A stretch of DNA of 11,570 nt from assembly GCA_964486335.1 (NCBI GenBank), contig CAZAMB010000034.1, positions 1 through 11,570 of the forward strand. Reading direction: 5' to 3'. The notes under the pieces are model-generated. The model had not been told where the DNA came from, made no database searches, and was given only the letters and a program-made list of their open reading frames with translations. The position numbers and the translations under genes were made by a program. Origin of the DNA: CAZAMB01 sp964486335. Its GTDB lineage: Bacteria > Planctomycetota > Phycisphaerae > UBA1845. Shown in pieces: positions 5,874 to 11,570 of the stretch (its first letter is position 1; every line of letters begins with the position of its first letter).

Positions 5874-6500
5874 ATGCGAATCACGATCGGTCAGATCGGC
5901 GGAATCGTGCTCTGTGGCGGGGAAAGCCGCCGAATGGGCACGCCCAAGGCCTGGCTGCCATTCGGCGATGAGCGGCTTTTGCAGCGCGTCGTCCGCATCG
6001 TCGGTGAGGTCGTATCGCCCGTTGTCGTCGCCGGGAAAGACGGTTTGGATCTTCCCCCTCTGCCGGATGATTGCATTCGCGCGTCCGATGCTCCGGGCGC
6101 GGTCGGACCGCTCGCCGGCATCGCCGCCGGACTCGATGCGCTCAAAGGTCGCCGCGACGCCGCACTCGTCGTTGCATGCGATCACGCTCTGATCTCAACC
6201 GTGGTCTTGCGCCGACTGATCGAACACTTGGATGATTACGATGCCGCCGTCTGCCGGCAGGAAGGTCGACTCTTTCCGACGCTGGCGGTCTATCGGCTGA
6301 CGTTGCGGCCCACGCTCGCCGACGTGCTCACCGGCGGCGATCCCCGCGCGACCGCCTGGATCGCGCGAATCAACGCCCGCCTCGTGGACGCCGAGGAGTT
6401 CCGGAGCGTCGATCCCCGCCTCGACGCCTTGCGCAACGTCAACACTCCTGACGATTATCGCGAGGCGCAAAACATCGCGGGCCGCACGACGACTTCGTGA
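5874..6500 (+). CDS. mobA: Molybdenum cofactor guanylyltransferase
   Basis: MobA (EC 2.7.7.77) joins GMP from GTP to molybdopterin-Mo to make the bis-MGD precursor used by DMSO-reductase-family enzymes in the cytoplasm. The 208-residue length is typical. Visible motifs: the nucleotide-binding start GGIVLCGGESRRMGTPKAWLPFG (9-31, with Arg20 and Lys25), the GPLAG turn at 78-82, the metal-binding ACDHALI at 101-107 (Asp103) and NVNTPDDYREA at 188-198. Most relatives have a Pro two residues after that Asp; here it is Ala, a minor deviation. The start ATG at 5874 has only a weak upstream site. No other molybdenum cofactor gene is in the window. A related cofactor nucleotidyltransferase with a different substrate is possible, but the GG-x-S-x-RMG-x-x-K and NVNTP ends fit MobA best. 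Confidence 0.88.
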   Translation: MRITIGQIGGIVLCGGESRRMGTPKAWLPFGDERLLQRVVRIVGEVVSPVVVAGKDGLDLPPLPDDCIRASDAPGAVGPLAGIAAGLDALKGRRDAALVVACDHALISTVVLRRLIEHLDDYDAAVCRQEGRLFPTLAVYRLTLRPTLADVLTGGDPRATAWIARINARLVDAEEFRSVDPRLDALRNVNTPDDYREAQNIAGRTTTS

Positions 6501-6520
6501 GTCATCGCACGGCCCGCGAT
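6474..6520. terminator. Long hairpin between convergent genes
   Basis: ATCGCGGGCCG (6474-6484) pairs perfectly with CGGCCCGCGAT (6510-6520), an 11-bp stem. Inside, CACGA (6485-6489) pairs with TCGTG (6495-6499). The left arm lies in the last codons of mobA and the stop codon falls in the loop, 65 bases from the end of the convergent 565-residue protein gene. There is no clear U-tract in either direction, so bidirectional termination or 3'-end protection is inferred from position. Confidence 0.45.
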
Positions 6521-6564
6521 TTCAAGTGCCATTGATCGGCACTCAATCAGTCCATTTCATCGAA

Positions 6565-8262
6565 TCACATCGGCGGCTGCGACGACGTTGCCTGCACGAC
6601 CCGCTGAATCGCCTTCGACGGCACGTGAACGTCCACCCGCGCGTAATCGCCCGACAGCAGCACCGACAGCGCCACCGGCGGTCCCGCCGGAATCTCCGAC
6701 GGCGCCGGCATGCCGAGCATCGGAAGAATCGCCGGAAGCGATCCCGCGATATCCACGAGCAGCAAAGCGTTGCGCTTACTCGGCAACGCTGCCACCGCCT
6801 CCGCCACCTGCTTGTTCTCCGTCAGCGGCTTGCCCACCTTGCCCGAAAAATACTGCTTCGCCTCCGCTTCCGGACCCATGTAATACGCCGCCAAACCGCC
6901 GGCAACGCCGAACAGTATATTGTTGTTCTCGCCGAACATCTTCGCCGCTTGCGCAGACGCCGGATGATTCGGATCAAACTTCAGCGTGTATTGGTCCACC
7001 GTCGTGCCGCCGAGATCCTTGGTTCCCGAGGGCTCATAGCTCGCCCCTCCGCCGAAACTCTTGCTCAACGGATTGACCTTCGTCAACGTTTGCTTCGCCA
7101 AATCAAGGATCACCTTGGAGTCGCCGATGTAACTGCCCTTCGAGACCAGGCCCTTGTCCGTCACACGCATCAAAGTGTTCTGACCTTCCATCTTGCGCAT
7201 CAGGTCGCGCAGAACCTGCATCGCTTCCTTGCTCGCGTCGGCTTCCGCGCTGGCCGGCTTGTCGCCCCCTTCACCCGCGGGCTGGGCGGCCGGAGCCGGC
7301 GCGGCCACCGCCATCTTCTCGAAAACGAAATCAAAAAAGGGCGACTCCGCGCCGGGAACATGCCATCCCATCGCCAGCGAAAACGGCTCATCCTCGAAGC
7401 ACGCCACCAGCGGCGACGCCGCCGGCTTCGTCTTTGCAAGGTAGCTCTTGATCGTTCCGTCCGAAAAGCCCGCCGCGATCGTCGTGTTCACCGCCGACTC
7501 CGAAATCCCCACGGCAATATCCACATACGCGGCCTGCTCGACGAATGTCTTCAGTCCTTCGACGACCCCCGTGAACACCGCCGTCAGTGCGGTCGCGTCC
7601 ATGCCCCCCTGTTGTGCCGCCATCATCGCCATCATCGGCGCCATCTGGCCCGCCTGCGCGAGCTGCCCCGACACCATCGGACGAACCGACTCGAAGTTCA
7701 AGTGGATCAGCGCGTCCCGATCCTTCAGCAAATCCATGCGCGGCCTGATCTCATCCGCGAACCGTTTGCCTTCCTTTTGCACCATCGCGGTCAGTTCCGA
7801 CTTGTCCAGCCCCGCGATCACCACGTCGCCCTTGACCATCACGAACAGATCGTCCTTGCCCTCGAAGGGAACGAACCACACGCCGTCCTCTTCCTTGGCC
7901 CCTTCGATCTCCTTCACCTTTTCCGCGAACTTCGGAATGCTCGCCCACAGCACCGGCTCGCTGTTGTTGAACGACGCCTGGATGATCCCCACCGGCTTCG
8001 TGAAATCGACCCACTCCGCCACGCCAACCTGACGCTTCATGTCCGTGAGCAATCCGCTCGGCTCACTCGTCGGATCGACGGCCTTGCCGAACGCCGTTAC
8101 CCCCTTGTCGAGCTTCTCGAAATTCACCACCACCGCCGTCAGCGGATAATCCGACGGCATCAGCTTGGTGATCGACTCCACGTCGCCGCTCGCGCGAACC
8201 GCCACCGCCGTCAGCAGCGCGAACGCCATCATCGCCGGCTTCATTCCTGTACCTGACTTCAT
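6565..8262 (-). CDS. Large exported protein of unknown function
   Basis: The 565-residue product starts at the ATG at 8262, six bases after GGGGAG (8269-8274) on the minus strand; Met7 is a possible alternative. Residues 1-25 form a signal peptide (MKSGTGMKPAMMAFALLTAVAVRASG). The mature region begins VESITKLMPSDYPLTAVVVNFEKLDKGVTAF and continues as alternating beta strands and amphipathic helices with VGIIQASFNNSEPVLWASIP and GVWFVPFEGKDDLFVMVKGDVVIAGLDKSEL, as in repeated alpha/beta modules. Low-complexity segments are a Met/Ala/Gln run around 200 and an Ala/Pro/Glu linker around 325-350 that probably separates two domains. There is no C-terminal anchor, metal motif or obvious catalytic motif, so it is probably periplasmic. 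I do not recognise the family; similar proteins of this style are common in planctomycetes. The plus-strand frame open across it is a His/Arg-rich shadow. Confidence 0.85.
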   Translation of the reverse strand: MKSGTGMKPAMMAFALLTAVAVRASGDVESITKLMPSDYPLTAVVVNFEKLDKGVTAFGKAVDPTSEPSGLLTDMKRQVGVAEWVDFTKPVGIIQASFNNSEPVLWASIPKFAEKVKEIEGAKEEDGVWFVPFEGKDDLFVMVKGDVVIAGLDKSELTAMVQKEGKRFADEIRPRMDLLKDRDALIHLNFESVRPMVSGQLAQAGQMAPMMAMMAAQQGGMDATALTAVFTGVVEGLKTFVEQAAYVDIAVGISESAVNTTIAAGFSDGTIKSYLAKTKPAASPLVACFEDEPFSLAMGWHVPGAESPFFDFVFEKMAVAAPAPAAQPAGEGGDKPASAEADASKEAMQVLRDLMRKMEGQNTLMRVTDKGLVSKGSYIGDSKVILDLAKQTLTKVNPLSKSFGGGASYEPSGTKDLGGTTVDQYTLKFDPNHPASAQAAKMFGENNNILFGVAGGLAAYYMGPEAEAKQYFSGKVGKPLTENKQVAEAVAALPSKRNALLLVDIAGSLPAILPMLGMPAPSEIPAGPPVALSVLLSGDYARVDVHVPSKAIQRVVQATSSQPPM

Positions 8263-8426
8263 CGCTCACTCCCCGGGCGACGCCCGCGCCGCGCATTCCA
8301 CGCCGGCAAAAAGCTCGACCCGACTCAAATCCGGTCCCCCGATCGATCGGCCACGTGCCGTCCGACGGGAAGGATGTCATCTCTGGTCCCAACGAAGGGA
8401 ACCCACTAGTGCATGTAACAATCAAG

Positions 8427-8490
8427 TGTAGCGTCGGGGCTTGTCCCCGACGAATCGAGGATTGCGTCACCCACAAGGAGTGACGCTACA
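8427..8490. repeat. Two-hairpin palindromic element with inverted ends
   Basis: The ends TGTAGCGTC (8427-8435) and GACGCTACA (8482-8490) are exact inverses. Within it are two perfect stems: CGTCGGGG (8432-8439) with CCCCGACG (8445-8452) over a 5-base loop, and GCGTCAC (8464-8470) with GTGACGC (8480-8486) over a 9-base loop. The GTAGCG/CGCTAC flanks recur at 3527-3600. This is the architecture of a REP/BIME-like or short non-autonomous element. No transposase is nearby. Confidence 0.65.
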
Positions 8491-8606
8491 TTTGGTCGTT
8501 ATGAGCAATAGCGTACCCCCACCGACCACTCCTGAAAAGCAAGCGATGTGCGAACTTGTCCGCGTGTGTGGCACCGGTTTCCAACCGATGAAAACCGCGA
8601 CCGGCC

Positions 8607-8627
8607 GTCCCCCTTACTAAGGGGGAC
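8607..8627. repeat. 21-base palindrome
   Basis: GTCCCCCTTA, a central C, then TAAGGGGGAC: two perfect 10-base arms, followed by a second AGGGGG at 8631-8636. It looks like the end of a short dispersed element. Confidence 0.5.
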
Positions 8628-8648
8628 CACAGGGGGTCGTCATCCAAA

Positions 8649-8668
8649 CCGCTTTGGAAAGGAAGCGG
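8649..8668. repeat. Short stem-loop
   Basis: CCGCTT (8649-8654) pairs with AAGCGG (8663-8668) over an 8-base loop. It lies between the 21-base palindrome and the second 24-base repeat. Confidence 0.35.
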
Positions 8669-8780
8669 GTTCTGAAACCAAGCACCGACCGCCCCTGTGG
8701 CGCCGGGTTCCAACCGGTGCAACTCTCGACCCTGTGGCACTGGTTTTCAACCGGTGCGAACGCGATCCGCAACTCCGTTT

Positions 8781-8812
8781 TTGCCTCCTTGCCTAGTTGC
8801 CTCGTTGCCTCA
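8781..8812. repeat. Tandem repeat, four 8-base units
   Basis: TTGCCT plus two variable bases occurs at 8781, 8789, 8797 and 8805 with an exact 8-base period (variable pairs CC, AG, CG, CA). The period is not a multiple of three and no gene covers it. Confidence 0.7.
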
Positions 8813-8949
8813 ATATTCCGTCCTTGCCCCCTTCCCTCGTCACCGCACCAACACATTGCATCGCAACGGATTAAGAATGACCCGACTCCCGGCCCCGGTC
8901 ATTCCTCCGGCGGTGTGGAGAAGTACATGACGCAGACGATGCAGGCCGG

Positions 8950-10212
8950 TCAGGCGTGCAGGAACGTGCCTTCCAGTTCGTCGCAGTGGCACTCGGTGGT
9001 TTCGACGCACGTGCCCTCGGCGTCGTGCAGGCAACAGGCCTTGACTGGCATGGTCGACGACTGACACTCGTCCGGCACGCCATTAGCGTCGCAGTCGAGG
9101 CTCGTACCCCGCGACAAATCGCACACGTCGGGCATGTCGTTGTTGTTGCAGTCGGGCGAATCGATCCAGCCCGGCACCGCGTTGCAGGCCCAGCAGTGCA
9201 TCCGTCGAACCTGCTGCGGCGTCAGATGATCCCAGCAACCGTCCTGAGCGTAATGCATGTAGTTCGTGTAATCGGCGGGTGTCAGGTCGCCCTCCGTGCA
9301 AATATCCGGCGCATTGTTTGGATTCTGGCACGAGGAAAAGTCGCCTATGTCGCTGGCGGGCGTATCGCAGCACAGGTCGCCAACGTCATTGCAGAATGAA
9401 TTGAGACAATCGCCTGTACAATCGGTGAACGATTCATAGCAGTCGGTTTCACAGTTGTTTGGCAGTTCCGCGAATGATCCGTGAAACGTGTGCCACAAGC
9501 CAAGGTTGTGCCCAATCTCATGGACAAGTAACCCACAAGGTTGATCGTCCTCGGGGCCGCAGTCGGTGATCCCACCAAACCAATCCTTGTCGATGAGGAT
9601 GCCGTTGAGCCATCCGTTAGCTTCCTCTCCCCAGGGAAAATAACCAAGTCCTTTGAAGCCATCCCCGTAGGTCATGTCGGTGACGTAAATGTTGAGCATT
9701 TCATCCGGATCGACGGCGTAGGCATGTTTGAGATAGCCTTCCGGCGCGAGAATGACTTCTGGGAACATCAAGTCTCGACAGTCCGCCGGCGACGGCGGAC
9801 AATAACAGTTGATTCCGCTGGGCGCGCAGAAGTTTAGATACTGCGTGCTGTTGACGAATGCGGTCTCCTCGTTGCTGAATTCAATGCCATAGTTGCGGAA
9901 TACGCCGTTGAGGACATCCACCTGATCGTCAACTTGTTGCGGTGTCGCCGCCGATATTGAGCCGTCATCATTGCGAAAGACCACGAAGCGCACGCGAATC
10001 GTCATGTACGTCAAAGGGGGAAGGCGCCCGGCGTCCCACATGTCCCGCTCCGCCGCCGAATCGCAGTTTCCGCAGAAACACTCTTCACATTGCCCCGGCA
10101 CCACGCGCATTCCGCACGGCTCGTCGCCCAGCACACGGCTTGAAAAAGCACTATGCGCTCCAATCAAGGACAATACAATGACCCAACCTCTACTCTTTCC
10201 CTGTCGTAACAT
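8950..10212 (-). CDS. Secreted M43-type (pappalysin-like) zinc metalloprotease
   Basis: The ATG at 10212 is preceded by GGAGA six bases away and gives 420 residues with a signal peptide (RQGKSRGWVIVLSLIGAHSAF; cleavage near 25-30). Residues 226-242 read CGLLVHEIGHNLGLWHTF, the metzincin HExxHxxGxxH (His231, Glu232, His235, His241). The Met-turn is NYMHY at 317-321 (Met319), followed by LTPQQVRRM; CCDTPA (281-286) also fits M43. The mature protein has many Cys, suggesting disulphides. The C-terminal part has two calcium-loop-like repeats, DCNNNDMPDVCD (354-365) and DCDANGVPDECQ (373-384), then a Cys-rich ACCLHDAEGTCVETTECHCDELEGTF (392-417). It should cleave extracellular or periplasmic proteins or peptides. 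It starts one base after the stop of the upstream repeat-protein gene, so it is translationally coupled. No membrane anchor is seen at its own end. Confidence 0.88.
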   Translation of the reverse strand: MLRQGKSRGWVIVLSLIGAHSAFSSRVLGDEPCGMRVVPGQCEECFCGNCDSAAERDMWDAGRLPPLTYMTIRVRFVVFRNDDGSISAATPQQVDDQVDVLNGVFRNYGIEFSNEETAFVNSTQYLNFCAPSGINCYCPPSPADCRDLMFPEVILAPEGYLKHAYAVDPDEMLNIYVTDMTYGDGFKGLGYFPWGEEANGWLNGILIDKDWFGGITDCGPEDDQPCGLLVHEIGHNLGLWHTFHGSFAELPNNCETDCYESFTDCTGDCLNSFCNDVGDLCCDTPASDIGDFSSCQNPNNAPDICTEGDLTPADYTNYMHYAQDGCWDHLTPQQVRRMHCWACNAVPGWIDSPDCNNNDMPDVCDLSRGTSLDCDANGVPDECQSSTMPVKACCLHDAEGTCVETTECHCDELEGTFLHA

Positions 10213-10213
10213 C

Positions 10214-11570
10214 TCATGTCTCCATTGCCTCAAGCACAATTTGCGAGCGAAATGATTGACGCTTTTGACTTCGCAGGATGACACTTCCTGCGACCAGGAT
10301 CAGCACACCCAACCCTATCAAACCAATTGACCGGGTCGCCGGAATGATCGGATCGGTCGTGTCGAAAGCCCACAACTCCTGTCCATTCACTCCGTCTGTC
10401 GCGGCGTAGAACATCGTGCTGCCAATCGCTACGGGGATCCAAGGTGCATGATGTGCCGGACCCGGCGCGGAGTCGGCGATCATGAATGTGCCCCAGTCAT
10501 ATCCGTTGCTGACCCACAGTTCCTTGCCGTGGATCCCGTCATCGGCGGAGAAATAGACCTTGTCGTTGATGGGCGTCAGAAACTCCGGTCCATCGACTTC
10601 GATCGGCCCGATCGTCTTGATGAGTACAGTCCCTTCGGTCGTTCCGTCGCTCTTCCAGAGTTGCCTTCCGACGCCCGTGACACTCCGACGGAAAAAGAGT
10701 GTGCTGTCGACGTTAATCAACTCTGACACCGAACCGCTGCCCGATCCCGGATTGAGATCGACCACCATCACCGTCCCTTCCTCGGTTCCGTCGCTCTTCC
10801 AGATTTCCCGACCGAATCCGGCCATGAAGGCGGTGAAATAGAGCGTGCCGTTGACGTTGACCAGATAGTCCGGCGTGGAGGGGTTGATCCCCGGGTTGAT
10901 GTCCTTCACCAGCCGCGTCCCTTCCGGCGTTCCGTCGCTGACCCACAGTTCCTCGCCCGCGACGTTGTCTTGCCCCCTGAAAAACGCAACACCGTTCACA
11001 TCGGTGGTCTTGATCGCGACGACGTTGGTTGTCAACGGAATCGTTCCCGCCGTCGTGCCGTCGCTTTTCCAGAGATTGAGTCCGCCCGCGCTGAAGTAGA
11101 GCAGGTCTCCAACGCGAACCAGGGTTTGAATCGTGGCGTCCAGCGGTCCCGGGACAATGTCCTTGACTAAAATCGTTCCCTGCGGCGTGCCGTCGGTCTT
11201 CCAGAGTTCGCGACCGTGGGCGGGTTCCTCGCCAAGAAAAAAGGCGACGCTGCCGACGGTTGCCGTGTAGTACGACCTGAAGGAGCATACATTTGGATTG
11301 ATGAGCGGCCCGCTTTGATGAACATTGCCGACGCTCACCGTTCCTTCGGCCGTGCCGTCGGAGATGTACCATTGCATGCCGTCGACATTGTCGTCCACCT
11401 GGAAGAGCGCCCTTCCGTTGAGGTCCACGATCCGCTGCGGAACCGACCCATCCGACCCCGGAATCAGGTCGATCACCATGCAGGTGCCTTCCTCGGTTCC
11501 GTCACTGACCCAAAGCTCCTGTCCGTGAACCCCGTCGTCGGCATTGAAGAACAACCGATCGCCGACCTTC
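10214..11570 (-). CDS. ELWxSDGTxxGT-repeat surface protein with C-terminal anchor (5' end outside window)
   Basis: The frame is open through the right edge, so the N-terminus and signal peptide are missing; 451 complete codons are visible. Numbering from the TTG at 11554, seven clear repeats have DGT at 18, 66, 121, 165, 207, 255 and 303. Each has the form V-N-G-x-L-[FY]-F ... G-x-ELW-[VK]-SDGT-x-x-GT-x-[LV]-V-x-D-[IL]-x-PG, about 42-55 residues long (mostly 47-48). Degenerate copies follow at 350 (SNGYDWGT) and 397 (ELWAFDTTD). Such regular beta-rich repeats suit a propeller or solenoid. Residues 405-432 (PATRSIGLIGLGVLILVAGSVILRSQKR) are a transmembrane helix followed by basic residues, like the IPTL/PEP-CTERM class of sorting signals, with a further 14-residue tail. 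It is probably surface-attached, with a binding or adhesive role (inferred), and coexpressed with the metalloprotease. Confidence 0.85.
   Translation of the reverse strand, partial: KVGDRLFFNADDGVHGQELWVSDGTEEGTCMVIDLIPGSDGSVPQRIVDLNGRALFQVDDNVDGMQWYISDGTAEGTVSVGNVHQSGPLINPNVCSFRSYYTATVGSVAFFLGEEPAHGRELWKTDGTPQGTILVKDIVPGPLDATIQTLVRVGDLLYFSAGGLNLWKSDGTTAGTIPLTTNVVAIKTTDVNGVAFFRGQDNVAGEELWVSDGTPEGTRLVKDINPGINPSTPDYLVNVNGTLYFTAFMAGFGREIWKSDGTEEGTVMVVDLNPGSGSGSVSELINVDSTLFFRRSVTGVGRQLWKSDGTTEGTVLIKTIGPIEVDGPEFLTPINDKVYFSADDGIHGKELWVSNGYDWGTFMIADSAPGPAHHAPWIPVAIGSTMFYAATDGVNGQELWAFDTTDPIIPATRSIGLIGLGVLILVAGSVILRSQKRQSFRSQIVLEAMET
10219..10223 (-). promoter_or_regulatory. Ribosome binding site of the metalloprotease inside the upstream gene
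   Basis: GGAGA on the minus strand lies in the codons for the last residues (AMET) of the ELWxSDGT-repeat protein. The junction reads TGA-G-ATG. The site fixes the metalloprotease start at 10212 rather than 24 codons upstream, where the residues precede the signal peptide and overlap the other gene. Confidence 0.7.

Larger units (their letters stand above)
8567..8756. repeat. Three copies of a 24-base palindromic repeat
   Basis: Copies lie at 8567-8590, 8696-8719 and 8733-8756, sharing the form TGTGGC-[AG]-C-[CT]-GG-x-TT-x-CAACCG-[AG]-TG. Each is itself a near-palindrome (CACCGGTT against AACCGGTG). The gaps between copies are 105 and 13 bases, so this is not a CRISPR array. Confidence 0.65.
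8263..8949. other. Repeat-rich intergenic region
   Basis: These 687 bases lie between the start of the 565-residue protein gene and the end of the metalloprotease gene, both minus strand. They hold no believable coding frame. From left to right they contain the ribosome binding site and presumed promoter of the 565-residue gene, a 12-base palindrome CCGATCGATCGG (8339-8350), a two-hairpin element (8427-8490), three 24-base repeats, two further palindromes and a 4 x 8-base tandem. Confidence 0.6.

Noticed and set aside
5874..6500. mobA as part of a molybdoenzyme operon
   Set aside because: No other molybdenum cofactor or molybdoenzyme gene is adjacent; it is flanked by a lipoprotein and an unrelated exported protein on the opposite strand.
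6526..8256. Long plus-strand open frame (576 codons) across the 565-residue protein gene
   Set aside because: Its translation is an Arg/His/Leu-rich, domain-free shadow caused by high GC. The minus strand has a signal peptide, ribosome binding site and normal composition.
8336..8350. CCGATCGATCGG as an operator for the 565-residue protein gene
   Set aside because: A 12-base palindrome is expected by chance in a window of this size, and nothing ties it to a known regulator.
8567..8756. CRISPR array
   Set aside because: Three diverged 24-base copies with gaps of 105 and 13 bases and no cas genes.

Overview
The window looks like chromosomal DNA of a Planctomycetota-type bacterium, possibly Phycisphaerae or a relative. 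The reasons are inference from family habits: high GC over most of its length, secreted proteins built from ELWxSDGTxxGT repeats, a secreted metalloprotease followed by D-C-[ND]-x-N-x-x-P-D-x-C calcium-loop-like repeats and a Cys-rich ACCL module, a C-terminal sorting-type helix, tiny lipoproteins, large clade-restricted secreted proteins, and palindromic intergenic repeats. No rRNA, tRNA, insertion sequence or CRISPR array was seen.

Layout. (1) Bases 1-2137, plus strand: a gene cut by the left edge, coding for a large protein with a papain/C39-like Cys-His-Asp signature, overlapping by 14 bases a 108-residue two-helix membrane protein. This pair has visibly lower GC than what follows. (2) 2346-3479, plus: an exported alpha/beta-hydrolase-fold protein whose three catalytic positions all appear substituted. 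(3) 3727-4587, minus: NAD kinase. (4) 4588-5182: a divergent non-coding region. Its right part (4908-5039) holds three consecutive stem-loops and, on the minus strand, a U-tract, so it is a candidate structured RNA with its own intrinsic terminator. (5) 5183-5491, plus: a 102-residue protein with four cysteines and an acidic tail. (6) 5624-5791, minus: a 55-residue lipoprotein. (7) 5874-6500, plus: molybdenum cofactor guanylyltransferase (MobA), converging on (8) 6565-8262, minus: a 565-residue exported protein of unknown function. (9) 8263-8949: an intergenic region packed with palindromes and short direct repeats. (10) 11570-8950, minus: a two-gene translationally coupled unit, an ELWxSDGT-repeat protein with a C-terminal membrane anchor (cut by the right edge) followed one base later by an M43-type (pappalysin-like) zinc metalloprotease.

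How the genes relate. NAD kinase and MobA are housekeeping enzymes set singly among lineage-specific exported proteins; their neighbours do not suggest a shared pathway. The two units that look functionally linked are the left-edge peptidase plus membrane protein, and the right-edge repeat protein plus metalloprotease. The least explained items are the 4908-5039 structured RNA candidate, the apparently triad-less exported hydrolase-fold protein, and the left-edge peptidase-like gene pair.
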